Shown in pieces: positions 9,081 through 17,447 of a stretch of 39,523 bases of DNA. A program made the position numbers and the translations under genes. Origin of the DNA: Candidatus Methanorudis spinitermitis (lineage in GTDB: Archaea > Methanobacteriota > Methanobacteria > Methanobacteriales > Methanobacteriaceae). The notes beneath the pieces are model-generated. The model worked only from the letters and a program-made list of their open reading frames with translations, had not been told where the DNA came from and ran no database searches. The first letter of the stretch is position 1; each line of letters opens with the position of its first letter. The stretch lies in contig JAITUQ010000004.1 in the NCBI GenBank assembly GCA_031286225.1, positions 1-39,523 on the forward strand, given 5' to 3'.

Positions 9081-9287
9081 TTATTATTAATATTGTAAAA
9101 TAGAATTTAATTTTTATTATTAATAAAAGAGTAATTTTTTATTATTAACATTGCAAAAAAATAAATCTTTATTATTTATATTATATAAAAATATGATTTT
9201 ATTTTTAATATTGTAAAGGAGTAATTTTTTACTTTTAATAGTATATAAAAACAGGATTTATAATTTATATTCTAAAATAAATTTATA
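9081..9287. repeat. Degenerate tandem array, 30-bp period, about seven units
   Basis: Units begin TTATTATTAA or a close variant at 9081, 9114, 9139, 9169, 9199, 9229 and 9258. The last five are spaced 30, 30, 30 and 29 bp. The consensus is roughly TTATTATTAATATTGTAAAA followed by a variable ten bases. This array is essentially the whole spacer between ehaI and ehaJ (9033-9333), in which no gene is seen. Confidence 0.7.
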
Positions 9288-9333
9288 TTATTATAATTTA
9301 AAGGAATTGGCATTATATCTTTAAGAGGATACT

Positions 9334-10197
9334 ATGAATTTAATGGCTAATATCATCATGAATGTTGCAATAGCTTTTTTACTTGGAAGCTTACTTTTAG
9401 GACTTCATAGGAAAATTATGGCAAGAATACAGCTTAGACCAGGTCCTCCTATAATACAACATTTCCTACACTCTTTAAAATTCTTTTTCAAAGAATCAAC
9501 ATTTCCAAAAACTGCATCTATGCCATTTTACATAGCTATAGCTTGTATTTATTGTGCTGTATGGATTACTGCAGTAATTGTTGGACCTATTACTTATGGA
9601 TCATTGTTCGTGATATTTGCAATCTATGCAGTTTATAAGATTGTTGAACATAATGCTGGATCTTCTTCAGGTTCTCCTTATGGTAAAGTTAGTTGTGTAA
9701 GAGCAGTATTTTCAGCAGCAGCAGAACTTCCTCTTTTTGCAGTTTTAGCTATTGTTTTCTTTCAAACTGGAACTATGAACATTGGAGATATTATTGCTTA
9801 TCAATCTGCACATGGACCTTTAGTATATTCAATACCTTTAGCTGCATTAATGTTTTTCATTCTTATACTTTCTAAATCACCATATTCTCCTTTTTCTATT
9901 ACTAAAGGAAAAGATATAATTTCTGGTTTTGAAACAGAACATTTTGGTGTTTTAAGGGGATATATGATGCTTTCAGAATCTATATCATGGTATATTCTTT
10001 TATGGGTCTTTTTAACTGTATTTTTCGGACCTTTATCTTTCTCATGGTATTTAATTGGAATGGTAACAATCACAACTTTAACAGCTATTATAAATGCTAC
10101 AACTCCAATACTTAATCCAAACCATTCAGTAATGAGTCAAATATCAATAGCTATACTAGGAATTGGTGGTTCAATTTTAATAATGCTTTTAGTTTAA
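9334..10197 (+). CDS. ehaJ: Energy-converting hydrogenase A subunit J, NuoH-like (HycD/EchB family)
   Basis: 287 aa, about eight membrane segments. It carries hallmarks of the complex I subunit H/hydrogenase membrane subunit family: [14 protein letters not shown] near residues 26-39 (the quinone-site loop in complex I), [20 protein letters not shown] in the centre and [24 protein letters not shown] around 187-210. The acidic residues of these loops are conserved. It anchors the hydrogenase module (EhaN/EhaO) to the ion-pumping arm. SD GAGGATA precedes the ATG. The last 33 bases plus the stop region are duplicated in tandem just downstream. Confidence 0.92.
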   Translation: MNLMANIIMNVAIAFLLGSLLLGLHRKIMARIQLRPGPPIIQHFLHSLKFFFKESTFPKTASMPFYIAIACIYCAVWITAVIVGPITYGSLFVIFAIYAVYKIVEHNAGSSSGSPYGKVSCVRAVFSAAAELPLFAVLAIVFFQTGTMNIGDIIAYQSAHGPLVYSIPLAALMFFILILSKSPYSPFSITKGKDIISGFETEHFGVLRGYMMLSESISWYILLWVFLTVFFGPLSFSWYLIGMVTITTLTAIINATTPILNPNHSVMSQISIAILGIGGSILIMLLV

Positions 10198-10249
10198 AAT
10201 CATAAATAGGTGGTTCTATTTTAGCAATATTTGTTTATAATCATAAATA
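10165..10249. repeat. 44-bp tandem duplication of the ehaJ 3' end
   Basis: Unit 1 (10165-10208) includes the last 11 codons of ehaJ ([10 protein letters not shown] and the stop). Unit 2 (10209-10249) repeats it with a 3-bp deletion and about 35 of 41 aligned bases identical. Both begin GGTGGTTC and end AATCATAAATA. Confidence 0.85.
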
Positions 10250-10275
10250 TAAGAAAATGAATTTAAGGAGATATT

Positions 10276-10533
10276 ATGAATAAAGAGAAGGATCTTATTG
10301 TACTTACTTCACTTGTAGCTTTGGGAGTTATAGTAGCTAGTGGTTTATCTGTAATATTACAAATAAATGTTATGACTCCTGTTTTGATATTTGGTATCAT
10401 CATGTTTCCTTTGATATTATTACAAACTAAAAAGAGGTTTATATATATAACTGAAAATTTAGAGAAAATGGTTTTTTTTGTAACTCTATTTACAATTGCA
10501 ATATCATTTGCAATATTGTATAATCCCATTTAA
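10276..10533 (+). CDS. ehaK: Energy-converting hydrogenase A subunit K, small membrane protein
   Basis: 85 aa with three membrane segments. SD AAGGAG at about 10265 fits the ATG. Position between the NuoH-like ehaJ and the ehaL/ehaM pair identifies it as EhaK; no motif is diagnostic. In this genome the gene after it is not ehaL but an Imm51-like gene, 29 bp downstream. Confidence 0.74.
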   Translation: MNKEKDLIVLTSLVALGVIVASGLSVILQINVMTPVLIFGIIMFPLILLQTKKRFIYITENLEKMVFFVTLFTIAISFAILYNPI

Positions 10534-10562
10534 GATAAATAAATTCGATTCGGAATGATTTT

Positions 10563-10901
10563 ATGGATGATTTAAAAATTGAACCATTTAAGCTCATTAG
10601 CTATGATTCTGGAAATTCTTTTCTTTTAACTGTTGGAGAATATAAAACTGAGATTTTCGAAAAGAGAGAAGATGAAGGATTTGAAGGAAATGGATATGAT
10701 TGGGCATCATTAGCTAAAGTATTTTTAGATGAAAAGTTACCTGATTTGAAAGATAAAATAGGATTTGATCCTGAAGGTAGTATGTTTTGTGCTTACTGTA
10801 ATGATTTAAATGCTTTAAAAGAATTTGCAATAGGTTTTTATAATGCTTGTGAAAATAAAGATTTAATTGAAGACTTATTTTCAAGGGCAGAATTAGATTA
10901 A
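10563..10901 (+). CDS. Imm51-like immunity protein inserted in the eha cluster
   Basis: 112 aa, soluble and acidic, unlike every neighbouring membrane subunit. The central NGYDWASLAKVFLDEKLPDL and the FDPEGSMFCAYCNDLNAL segment (a D-x-E motif followed by an aromatic/Cys stretch) match my memory of the Imm51 family of polymorphic-toxin immunity proteins, and the length is right. It lies 29 bp after ehaK and 161 bp before ehaL on the same strand, with a weak SD (GGAATGAT). An Eha role is unlikely, since the cluster as known in Methanothermobacter has no such gene. It could protect against a toxin from another strain or have been recruited for another task. The family assignment is from memory. 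Confidence 0.7.
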   Translation: MDDLKIEPFKLISYDSGNSFLLTVGEYKTEIFEKREDEGFEGNGYDWASLAKVFLDEKLPDLKDKIGFDPEGSMFCAYCNDLNALKEFAIGFYNACENKDLIEDLFSRAELD

Positions 10902-11062
10902 ATATAAATTATTAATTATCAAATAATCATTAAATTAATAATAGAAATATCTTTAAATTATTATTTAATTATCTTTATAATGAATATGATTAAAATTTAG
11001 AATTAATTAGAATTATTAAGAAATATATAATTAAATCAAAAAAATTTTTCGGATGGTATCTT

Positions 11063-11374
11063 ATGGATTCACTATTATATCTATTATATTTATTGGCAGT
11101 TATAATTGGGGCGGTTTTAGGTCTCTTAATTAGTTACAAAAATCACAAAGAAGCCTTTGTTATAAATAAAATCGATATAATTTCTTTGATAATATCAATT
11201 GTGGGTTGGACACTTTTATTCAATTATAGTTTGATTCCAATATTTTCAGCTATTACAATATCTATAGGATTATTATTAATAGCTTTAGTATTTGGAATGA
11301 GACCTGGTTATGGAAGAAAAGAAACTCTCATTGGAATAGTGGTATCTGTTATTATTTGGATTTTTAGCTATTAA
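11063..11374 (+). CDS. ehaL: Energy-converting hydrogenase A subunit L, membrane protein
   Basis: 103 aa with three or four membrane helices and a conserved-looking loop FGMRPGYGRKETLIG (about 76-90). I recall this as DUF2104, the EhaL family. It is separated from ehaK by the Imm51-like gene, so the usual ehaK-ehaL adjacency is broken. The start ATG follows a GGATGGT SD. Role inside the complex unknown. Confidence 0.8.
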   Translation: MDSLLYLLYLLAVIIGAVLGLLISYKNHKEAFVINKIDIISLIISIVGWTLLFNYSLIPIFSAITISIGLLLIALVFGMRPGYGRKETLIGIVVSVIIWIFSY

Positions 11375-11559
11375 TTTAACATATAATTAAATTAATATAA
11401 TATAAATGATGAATTTAGCTATTTAATTATAATTAATTGGGAGATTTATTTAATTAATATTAATTAATAATGTAGAATAAATGAATATTTATTATTATAA
11501 TTAGTTATTATTATAATTATTATTTATCAAGTTTGAATTATAATTATTAGGTGATATTT

Positions 11560-11940
11560 GTGGATGAAGATAAAGAGCTACTGGAAACAATGAAACTAAG
11601 AATTCTTAGAAGTTTCAGGTGGAGAGAAGATGTTGTTGTCCCATTAGCTACTGAATTAGAAATAACTATTGAAGAGCTTGAAAAGATTTTCATGAATCAT
11701 TTGGATATGTCAAGTTTAGAGGCACTTCATTCTACATTTGAATCAGCTCGAACAAATTGTTTAAGTGAAAAACTACATTCTGATTTAAGACTTTGCTGGC
11801 TTTGTGATGTCTTGAGAATAATCACGGAAGAAGAAGCTAATGAAATTAAGGTAAAGTTAGTAAAAGAAATCATCAATGGAAAAGATTATGAAGAAGTATT
11901 AAAAGATGGGAAAAAACAAATATTGAATTTTCTCCAGTGA
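11560..11940 (+). CDS. ehaM: Energy-converting hydrogenase A subunit M (DUF1959)
   Basis: 126 aa from GTG 11560, soluble and helical, with the features I recall for DUF1959. These include an N-terminal LRSFRWREDVVVPLATELEI helix pair and a Cys-bearing centre (LCWLCD). It is EhaM, a soluble subunit between the membrane genes and the hydrogenase subunits. Start choice: an in-frame GTG at 11551 overlaps the SD (AGGTGA, 11549-11554), while the GTG at 11560 lies 5 bp after it and is preferred. The CxxC could bind a metal but is not a standard cluster motif. Confidence 0.82.
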   Translation: MDEDKELLETMKLRILRSFRWREDVVVPLATELEITIEELEKIFMNHLDMSSLEALHSTFESARTNCLSEKLHSDLRLCWLCDVLRIITEEEANEIKVKLVKEIINGKDYEEVLKDGKKQILNFLQ

Positions 11941-12260
11941 TTATTGAAAATTTTTAATTAAATTAATAAATAACTAATAGAAAAATTATTTAAATTAAAT
12001 TTAAAAAAATATTTTATTATTTAAACTTTGAAAAACTTTGTTTTTCTATTATTTTCTAAAAATGATTAATAATAATAGAATTAATAATTAAAATAATTAA
12101 AAAAATGAAAAATTGTAATAATATAAAATGTTATATACTTTAATAATATTATGTTTAATATTTTTCTATATTAAATATTTATTATATTTATAATAATATA
12201 AAATATTCATTAATATTATTTATTATATTAAATCCATAAAGAGGATCTAAAGGTCGCCTT
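11941..12260. other. AT-rich spacer before ehaN
   Basis: 320 bp, almost pure A/T. TAATAATATAAAAT recurs at 12116 and 12191. No gene is seen. An internal promoter for the catalytic genes ehaNOPQ could lie here, since TATA-like runs are abundant, but none can be singled out. Confidence 0.5.
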
Positions 12261-12710
12261 ATGCTAAATACTCTTAAAGACATTGTTAGAAAAAGTTCAA
12301 TCCATGTTTGTTTAGTAAATACTGGAGGATGCAATGGTTGTGATGTAGAAATTGTAGCCTTATTATCTCCACGTTATGATCTTGAACAATATGGTATTTA
12401 TGTTCATAGCAATCCTCGTGAAGCTGATGTTATATTAATAACTGGGGCGGTTACTGAACAATGGGTCAAAAAACTTAGAAGAATTTATACAAAGGTCCCT
12501 GAACCAAAAATTGTAGCTTGTGTTGGGAATTGCCCATTATCTGGTGATGTTTTCAATCAAGAAGGTGGAAATGTTCATGCACCAGTATCAGATTTCATAC
12601 CAGTTGATGCAGAAATATCTGGTTGTCCTCCAAGACCAAGTGAGATTTTAGAAGCTATTCTTGCAGTAGCTCCTGGAGCTATTGTATCTAAAGGGAGAGA
12701 TGCAAAATGA
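12261..12710 (+). CDS. ehaN: Energy-converting hydrogenase A small subunit (NuoB-like)
   Basis: 149 aa, the [NiFe]-hydrogenase small subunit of the energy-converting type, holding the proximal [4Fe-4S] cluster. Visible ligands are C24 and C27 (GGCNGCD), C87 or C91 ([10 protein letters not shown]) and C122 (SGCPPRPSE), matching the NuoB/EchC pattern. It sits on the cytoplasmic face and passes electrons from the NiFe site in EhaO to the polyferredoxins. It overlaps ehaO by 4 bp (ATGA). AAAGGT serves as SD. Confidence 0.95.
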   Translation: MLNTLKDIVRKSSIHVCLVNTGGCNGCDVEIVALLSPRYDLEQYGIYVHSNPREADVILITGAVTEQWVKKLRRIYTKVPEPKIVACVGNCPLSGDVFNQEGGNVHAPVSDFIPVDAEISGCPPRPSEILEAILAVAPGAIVSKGRDAK

Positions 12711-13834
12711 TATTACCTATTGGACCAATTCATCCAGGACTAAAGGAACCTTTAAGACTTAAACTCCATACAAGAGGAGAAAAAGTTTTAAATGCTGAAA
12801 TTGACTTTGGTTATGTTCACAGAGGTATTGAACGAATTATGGAAGGTAAAACCTGGCAAAAATGTATTTATTTATCTGAAAGAGTTTGTGGAATATGTTC
12901 TTACATACATTCTCAAACATTTGCCGAGGTAATTGAAGAGATTTCTGATGTTAGAGCTCCGCCTAGAGCTCAATTTTTAAGAGTTATAACAAATGAATTA
13001 GATAGAATACAAAGCCATCTTTTAGCTAATTCTACTTTTTTTAAAGCTATGGAACATGAAACATTATTCATGTATATGTTATCTTTAAGAGAACATGCAA
13101 TGGATGCAATTGAACTTTTAACTGGAAATAGAATTAATATGGGTTGGAATGTAGTAGGTGGTGTAAGAATGGACGCAAAACAAACTCATTTTGACCAAAT
13201 TCTAGAAAAACTCACAAATATTGAAGATGACTTTGATAGATATGTGGAAATTTTCCAGCAAGGTCCCCTAACAGGACTTCGTTCTAAAAATGTTGGAAAA
13301 ATGAGTCATGAAGAAGCCTTAAAAGGAAGAGCTGTTGGTCCAATTGGAAGAGCTTCTGGTTTAAAACATGATTTAAGAGAAGAACATCCTATTTATCGTG
13401 AAAATTTTGAATTTAAACCTATTTGGAGAAAGGAAGGAGATAATTTTGCAAGAACAATGAATAGGTTTGATGAAATTCCTCAATCTATTGATTTGATTAG
13501 ACAAGCTATTGACAATATACCTGATGGGGATATTAGAAAACAGGTTGATATTGGTTCAACTTACGGTGAATGGAGAAATGAAGCTCCAAGAGGAGAAGTT
13601 ACTTATATGGTAGAAACAAATGGTAATCTAATTAAACATATTTCTATTAGAACTCCAAGCATAATGAATATTGATTCATGTGCTAAATATATGCTAAAAG
13701 ATGTAGCTACTGTTCCTGATGCTGTAGCTACTTATGCTACTGCAGATCCTTGTATAGCTTGTGCAGAAAGAGTAGCTATAATTGATGAAGATAAAGGAGA
13801 GTCTTTAAAAGATATTTTTAATTTGAAATATTAG
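12707..13834 (+). CDS. ehaO: Energy-converting hydrogenase A large subunit, [NiFe] catalytic
   Basis: 375 aa, the NuoD-like catalytic subunit. The two Ni-binding CxxC pairs are present: C61/C64 in RVCGIC and C349/C352 in DPCIAC. The active site is therefore intact, unlike complex I NuoD. The C-terminal extension after DPCIAC is short (23 residues). It splits H2 and, driven by the ion gradient, reduces ferredoxin. It overlaps ehaN by 4 bp. The last codons ([11 protein letters not shown]) have an echo about 54 bp downstream in the spacer. A trailing His and maturation cleavage site typical of group 1 enzymes are not seen, as usual for this group. Confidence 0.96.
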   Translation: MILPIGPIHPGLKEPLRLKLHTRGEKVLNAEIDFGYVHRGIERIMEGKTWQKCIYLSERVCGICSYIHSQTFAEVIEEISDVRAPPRAQFLRVITNELDRIQSHLLANSTFFKAMEHETLFMYMLSLREHAMDAIELLTGNRINMGWNVVGGVRMDAKQTHFDQILEKLTNIEDDFDRYVEIFQQGPLTGLRSKNVGKMSHEEALKGRAVGPIGRASGLKHDLREEHPIYRENFEFKPIWRKEGDNFARTMNRFDEIPQSIDLIRQAIDNIPDGDIRKQVDIGSTYGEWRNEAPRGEVTYMVETNGNLIKHISIRTPSIMNIDSCAKYMLKDVATVPDAVATYATADPCIACAERVAIIDEDKGESLKDIFNLKY

Positions 13835-13890
13835 TTATTAAGCTAAGAATGAAAGTCTTTTTTAAAAGATATTTTTTTATTTAAAATAAT
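13799..13890. repeat. Duplicated 3' end of ehaO (54-bp offset)
   Basis: The segment around 13799-13832 (GAGTCTTTAAAAGATATTTT and the following bases) recurs at about 13853-13888 with a 3-bp insertion and a few changes. The second copy lies beyond the ehaO stop. Confidence 0.8.
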
Positions 13891-13974
13891 TATATTCATG
13901 ATTTTCGATAATAATAACAATAATGAAATTGAAGTTTATTAAGCATTTAACAAAACAAAATTGTTTGGTGGATT

Positions 13975-15000
13975 ATGTCTTCTGTAATTTGGTATTTATA
14001 TGAATTTGCAAGAAAAACCTGGTTAGAAGGTTTTACTAATGCGAAATCTAAACATGATATTGTAGAAAAACCTGATAGGTTCAGAAATTTTCCTGAAGTT
14101 ATTAAAGAATACTGTATTGGTTGTGGTGCTTGTACTTTATCTTGTCCTTCTCCCAATGCTATTAAACTTGTTCGTGAACAAGATGACGATGAAAATGATG
14201 GTATGACTCATCCTATAATAAATGTTTCTGCATGTATAAGATGTGGTTTTTGTGCAGAAGTTTGCCCATCAAACCCAAAAACAATTTTATGTGGTGAAAA
14301 TCATTTAATAAGAGAAGAATTTAATATAATCCCTTCAAAAAGAGAATATATAGTGGATGATTTTTTATGTATTAGATGTAAGAAATGTTTAAAATCATGT
14401 CCTGTGGATGCTATTAGTGAGGCAAATAATAAAATTCAAGTTAATCAAGCTAAATGTATATCTTGTGGGGACTGTTTAAAGTCTTGTCCTGTAAAAGGAG
14501 CAATGAAAGGACTATTTATAGATAATCTTGAAGATCAAAAAGCTATTATCAGATTAGTTGTTAATAGTTTAGAAAAATACATAGAATCAAAAGAAAAGGA
14601 ACTAAAGGGATTATCTAAAGATGAGTTTCTTAAATATCAATTTAATGTGTCAAAAATTTGGGATGATGCATTAGCTATTTTGCCAGATGAAGAAATAGCT
14701 CTAGAAATTATTGAAAATGCAATTAATAGATTAGAAATTAGAATCATTACTCGGGATGAATCTAAATGTAATAATTGTCGTTTGTGTGTTGATGAATGTC
14801 CAACAGGATCTCTTACTTATAATCCAGAAAAAAATGAGGTTAAATGGAATCAGAGTAAATGTTTAAGATGTAGTATTTGTTATCAAACATGTCCATTTTG
14901 TGTTATAGATAATTTTATAGCTAAATTCTTACTTGATGATGTAGATGATGAAATGAATATTTTAATAACTATAAAAAAGGCTCAATTATCTAATAACTAA
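13975..15000 (+). CDS. ehaP: Eha polyferredoxin, six [4Fe-4S] motifs
   Basis: 341 aa with six CxxCxxCxxxC(P) motifs: CIGCGACTLSCP, CIRCGFCAEVCP, CIRCKKCLKSCP, CISCGDCLKSCP, CNNCRLCVDECP and CLRCSICYQTCP. Four lie in the N-terminal 175 residues and two after a roughly 100-residue cluster-free helical stretch. This matches EhaP, the 6-cluster polyferredoxin of the complex. It should carry electrons between the hydrogenase and soluble ferredoxin. SD GGTGG is 4 bp from the ATG. The N-terminal stretch resembles the NuoI lead-in (WLEGFTNAKSKHDIV). Confidence 0.92.
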   Translation: MSSVIWYLYEFARKTWLEGFTNAKSKHDIVEKPDRFRNFPEVIKEYCIGCGACTLSCPSPNAIKLVREQDDDENDGMTHPIINVSACIRCGFCAEVCPSNPKTILCGENHLIREEFNIIPSKREYIVDDFLCIRCKKCLKSCPVDAISEANNKIQVNQAKCISCGDCLKSCPVKGAMKGLFIDNLEDQKAIIRLVVNSLEKYIESKEKELKGLSKDEFLKYQFNVSKIWDDALAILPDEEIALEIIENAINRLEIRIITRDESKCNNCRLCVDECPTGSLTYNPEKNEVKWNQSKCLRCSICYQTCPFCVIDNFIAKFLLDDVDDEMNILITIKKAQLSNN

Positions 15001-15097
15001 TTACTATTCACATTTAAATTTACACTTTTCGATTTTGGTCTTTTAAGAACTAGTTATTTTGGAATTTTTACTAAATTTTATTTCGATGTTTTAGGAG

Positions 15098-16459
15098 ATG
15101 GTTATTATTGAAGCTTCCACTAAAAAATGCACTAAACCACTAAGGGAAGTTGAAGTGGAATATGAAATTGATGGGGCTAAGTGTGAAAACTGTAAAGATA
15201 AACTCTGTCTTAATGTTTGCCCTGTTAATGCTGTTTTTATTGATTTTGAAGAGGATATAATCAAGATTAATGAAAAATGTTTTGGCTGTGTTTTATGTAG
15301 AGAAATTTGTCCTTATGATGCAATTACGATGGAGGTCAAATTAGCTGCTCCAATTAGAGAAAATGTTCCTAACATAAATTCTAAACTTTGTAAAGCTTGT
15401 GGAGCCTGTGTTTCATCATGTAAAACAGGAGCTATTCATTTAACTTCTTCAGGAACTGAACAAGTACATAGTGAAATTGATGAAGATAAGTGTGTAAGAT
15501 GTGGATATTGTTTTAGATCTTGTCCAACTGATGCAATTAAATTTGGTGAAATCCTTCCAAAAACTGTGTCTGGTGGGAGAGCTATTGTTATAAAAGAAAA
15601 AGATTGTATTGGATGCATGACTTGCACAAGAATTTGCCCATCAAGAGGAGCTATAAACATAGGTAAAGTAAATAGATTACCCTATATTAATCCATCATAT
15701 TGTGCAAGGTGTGAAGAATGTATGAATGTTTGTCCATCTACAGCTATTAGATATTCTTCCCGTAAAAGAGCTTATGAAGAATTTAATAAGTTAAAATTAT
15801 TGGAAACTGCTTCAATTATCATGGAAAAGGATATTAAAAAATTATCCAATGAAATGGATGATATTGATAATATTTTATTAGAATTAGCTAAAGATCTATC
15901 TTCTAAGTATGATGAAACTTTTGAAATTGACATTACAGATATTATTATGGATAAAATCAACTCAATTATAGATCCTAATATTTTCATAGATTATGTAAAA
16001 GATTTCATAGATTATTTCCCACCAATTCGTAACATTAAATCTCTTGAAGATAAGTGTATAGGATGTGGAGCATGTGTTGATATTTGCCCAGTAAATTGTA
16101 TTTGGCTTGAACTACCTTCTTCAATTAATATTGAAGATGAATGTGTTTTTTGTGGTAAATGTGTTTCAATATGTCAAGTAAAAGCTATTGAAATTCAAGA
16201 AGAGTTTTTCAAAACAAAAGCTGATGATTCTAATGATAGAATATTTTTCACAAGAGTAAATATTGATGGACCTAGAGATGGTGAATTTCAAATTCAAAAT
16301 TCCCAATGTCAAGTTTGTGGAATTTGTGTCAATCAGTGTCCAGTAAATGCATTAGCTATTGAAAATGATGAAATAGTTGTAAATCAGGATCTTTGCATTT
16401 CTTGTAGAGAATGTGAGTCTTTATGTCCTGCTAAGGCAATTAAAATTTCTTTAAAATAA
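15098..16459 (+). CDS. ehaQ: Eha polyferredoxin, ten [4Fe-4S] motifs
   Basis: 453 aa with ten cluster motifs. The first is atypical (CENCKDKLCLNVCP, CxxCx4CxxxC); the third ends CKTG and the eighth CQVK instead of CP. Six motifs lie before and four after a helical linker at about residues 225-315. The count of ten matches EhaQ. It is an electron wire or hub of the complex on the cytoplasmic side. The start is odd: the SD (AGGAG, 15093-15097) touches the ATG with no spacer, an in-frame stop TAG sits at 15092, and no other ATG/GTG/TTG lies nearby. ehaR, ehaS and ehaT do not follow in this window. Confidence 0.9.
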   Translation: MVIIEASTKKCTKPLREVEVEYEIDGAKCENCKDKLCLNVCPVNAVFIDFEEDIIKINEKCFGCVLCREICPYDAITMEVKLAAPIRENVPNINSKLCKACGACVSSCKTGAIHLTSSGTEQVHSEIDEDKCVRCGYCFRSCPTDAIKFGEILPKTVSGGRAIVIKEKDCIGCMTCTRICPSRGAINIGKVNRLPYINPSYCARCEECMNVCPSTAIRYSSRKRAYEEFNKLKLLETASIIMEKDIKKLSNEMDDIDNILLELAKDLSSKYDETFEIDITDIIMDKINSIIDPNIFIDYVKDFIDYFPPIRNIKSLEDKCIGCGACVDICPVNCIWLELPSSINIEDECVFCGKCVSICQVKAIEIQEEFFKTKADDSNDRIFFTRVNIDGPRDGEFQIQNSQCQVCGICVNQCPVNALAIENDEIVVNQDLCISCRECESLCPAKAIKISLK

Positions 16460-16510
16460 ATTTTTTATTTTTCATTAAGTGTAGCTGTTAAAGATATACT
16501 AATTTTTTTG

Positions 16511-16534
16511 TTCGTTATAGGTTACTATAACGAA
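16511..16534. repeat. Perfect 10-bp inverted repeat with 4-base loop
   Basis: TTCGTTATAG (16511-16520), loop GTTA, CTATAACGAA (16525-16534). It lies 51 bp after the ehaQ stop, preceded but not followed by a T-run. It could be a 3' hairpin stabilising the eha transcript, part of a terminator, or a protein-binding dyad. Confidence 0.85.
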
Positions 16535-16685
16535 ATTGAAAATAGTTATTATATTATTCATTATTTAATCTTTGAAAAATTTTTAATTTTTTTAAAACAT
16601 TAGCAAATCAAAGATTTTATAAATTAGAAAAAGGCATCTTTTATTTAATTTAAAAAAATCAAGTTAAATCTTTTTAATTTAATGA

Positions 16686-16790
16686 AATAATATTTTTATA
16701 ATCTTTATTTTTATAATTATTTATTTTAATTTTTTAAATTATTTAATAATGATTTTTATAGTCTTTATTTTTAATAATATTTATTATAAT
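16686..16790. repeat. Diverged direct duplication, about 60-bp offset
   Basis: Segments starting AATAAT at 16686 and 16745 both continue with ATTTTTATA, one of AT or GT, and CTTTATTTTT. They stay similar for about 40 bases at a 59-60 bp offset. Confidence 0.65.
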
Positions 16791-16908
16791 TAACTTTATT
16801 ATAAAATAATGATTAGATTAAATTTTAAATAATTACATTTATAAAAATTATTTCCAAAAATATAATTAAATTATAGTAAAAATGTCTTTCAATATAACTA
16901 ATTTTTTA

Positions 16909-17307
16909 TTAAATTTCACAGATACATGTTTGAAATTTATCTAATTCTCCATCTTTAGCTATAAAAACTTCTCCTACATTGAATTTTTTTATAACATCTA
17001 AAATATAAAATCCAAGAATACTTGTATCAACAATAACTTGAATATAATCTCCTTTATTAAATATTGGGTCTAAAACATTAGCTATTCCTTCATAAATATC
17101 ATTTGTTTTTTCATCCATAGCTATTTTATATTCTTTTATAGGAATATTATTAGTTAGTTCCCACAGTTTTTTCTTTTCTTTTGCTTTAAAGAAGATTATT
17201 TCTTTAATATCTCTTTTTCCAGTATAATTTTCAGATATTTCAAAGCTTTTCGTTATCGTTTTATTATTCAAACTTTCATCTGTTACATTAGTAGCTAAAA
17301 TTACCAT
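16909..17307 (-). CDS. Hypothetical protein downstream of the radical SAM gene
   Basis: 132 aa from ATG 17307; an upstream in-frame ATG at 17337 is disfavoured because a good SD (AAAGGTGAG) lies 5 bp before 17307. I do not recognise the family. It looks like a soluble alpha/beta protein, with beta-strand-like MVILATNVTD at the start. A central segment (YIQVIVDTSILGFYILDVIK) recalls a Rossmann-like strand-helix. It ends CICEI. It is last in a minus-strand series after the Cys-rich peptide and the radical SAM enzyme (127-bp gap), so it may belong to that cassette. A CARF-like fold was considered but cannot be supported. Confidence 0.7.
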   Translation of the reverse strand: MVILATNVTDESLNNKTITKSFEISENYTGKRDIKEIIFFKAKEKKKLWELTNNIPIKEYKIAMDEKTNDIYEGIANVLDPIFNKGDYIQVIVDTSILGFYILDVIKKFNVGEVFIAKDGELDKFQTCICEI

Positions 17308-17354
17308 TAACTCACCTTTCTTTGTTTTATGTTTCATTGGATTATTTTATGTCC

Positions 17355-17447
17355 TGTATTGTTCTTATGTATCTACTATTCATTGATTAATTTGTTTCCA
17401 TGTATTGTTATTGTATTCTTATTTATTAGATTAATCATTGTTTTAAC
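17355..17447. repeat. 46-bp diverged tandem duplication at the 3' end of the radical SAM gene
   Basis: Units beginning TGTATTGTT at 17355 and 17401 remain alignable through GATTAAT and TTGTTT, with small indels. The right unit runs into the last codons of the minus-strand radical SAM gene. Confidence 0.6.

Larger units (their letters stand above)
16460..16908. other. Convergent spacer after ehaQ
   Basis: 449 bp between convergent genes. It holds a perfect inverted repeat (16511-16534), T-runs that could terminate either side, and a diverged 60-bp duplication (16686-16790). No gene is seen. Confidence 0.6.

Noticed and set aside
9081..9287. CRISPR array with 30-bp repeats
   Set aside because: No spacers; the units follow each other directly and are too diverged.
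4753..16459. Assignment of the hydrogenase cluster to Ehb instead of Eha
   Set aside because: Ehb has a large NuoL/N-like subunit and its polyferredoxin genes before the small and large subunits. Here no large antiporter subunit is present and the polyferredoxins (6 and 10 motifs) follow the large subunit, as in Eha.
16909..17307. CARF-domain or Csm6/Csx1-like protein
   Set aside because: Only a vague strand-helix resemblance; no catalytic HEPN motif, no cas genes nearby.
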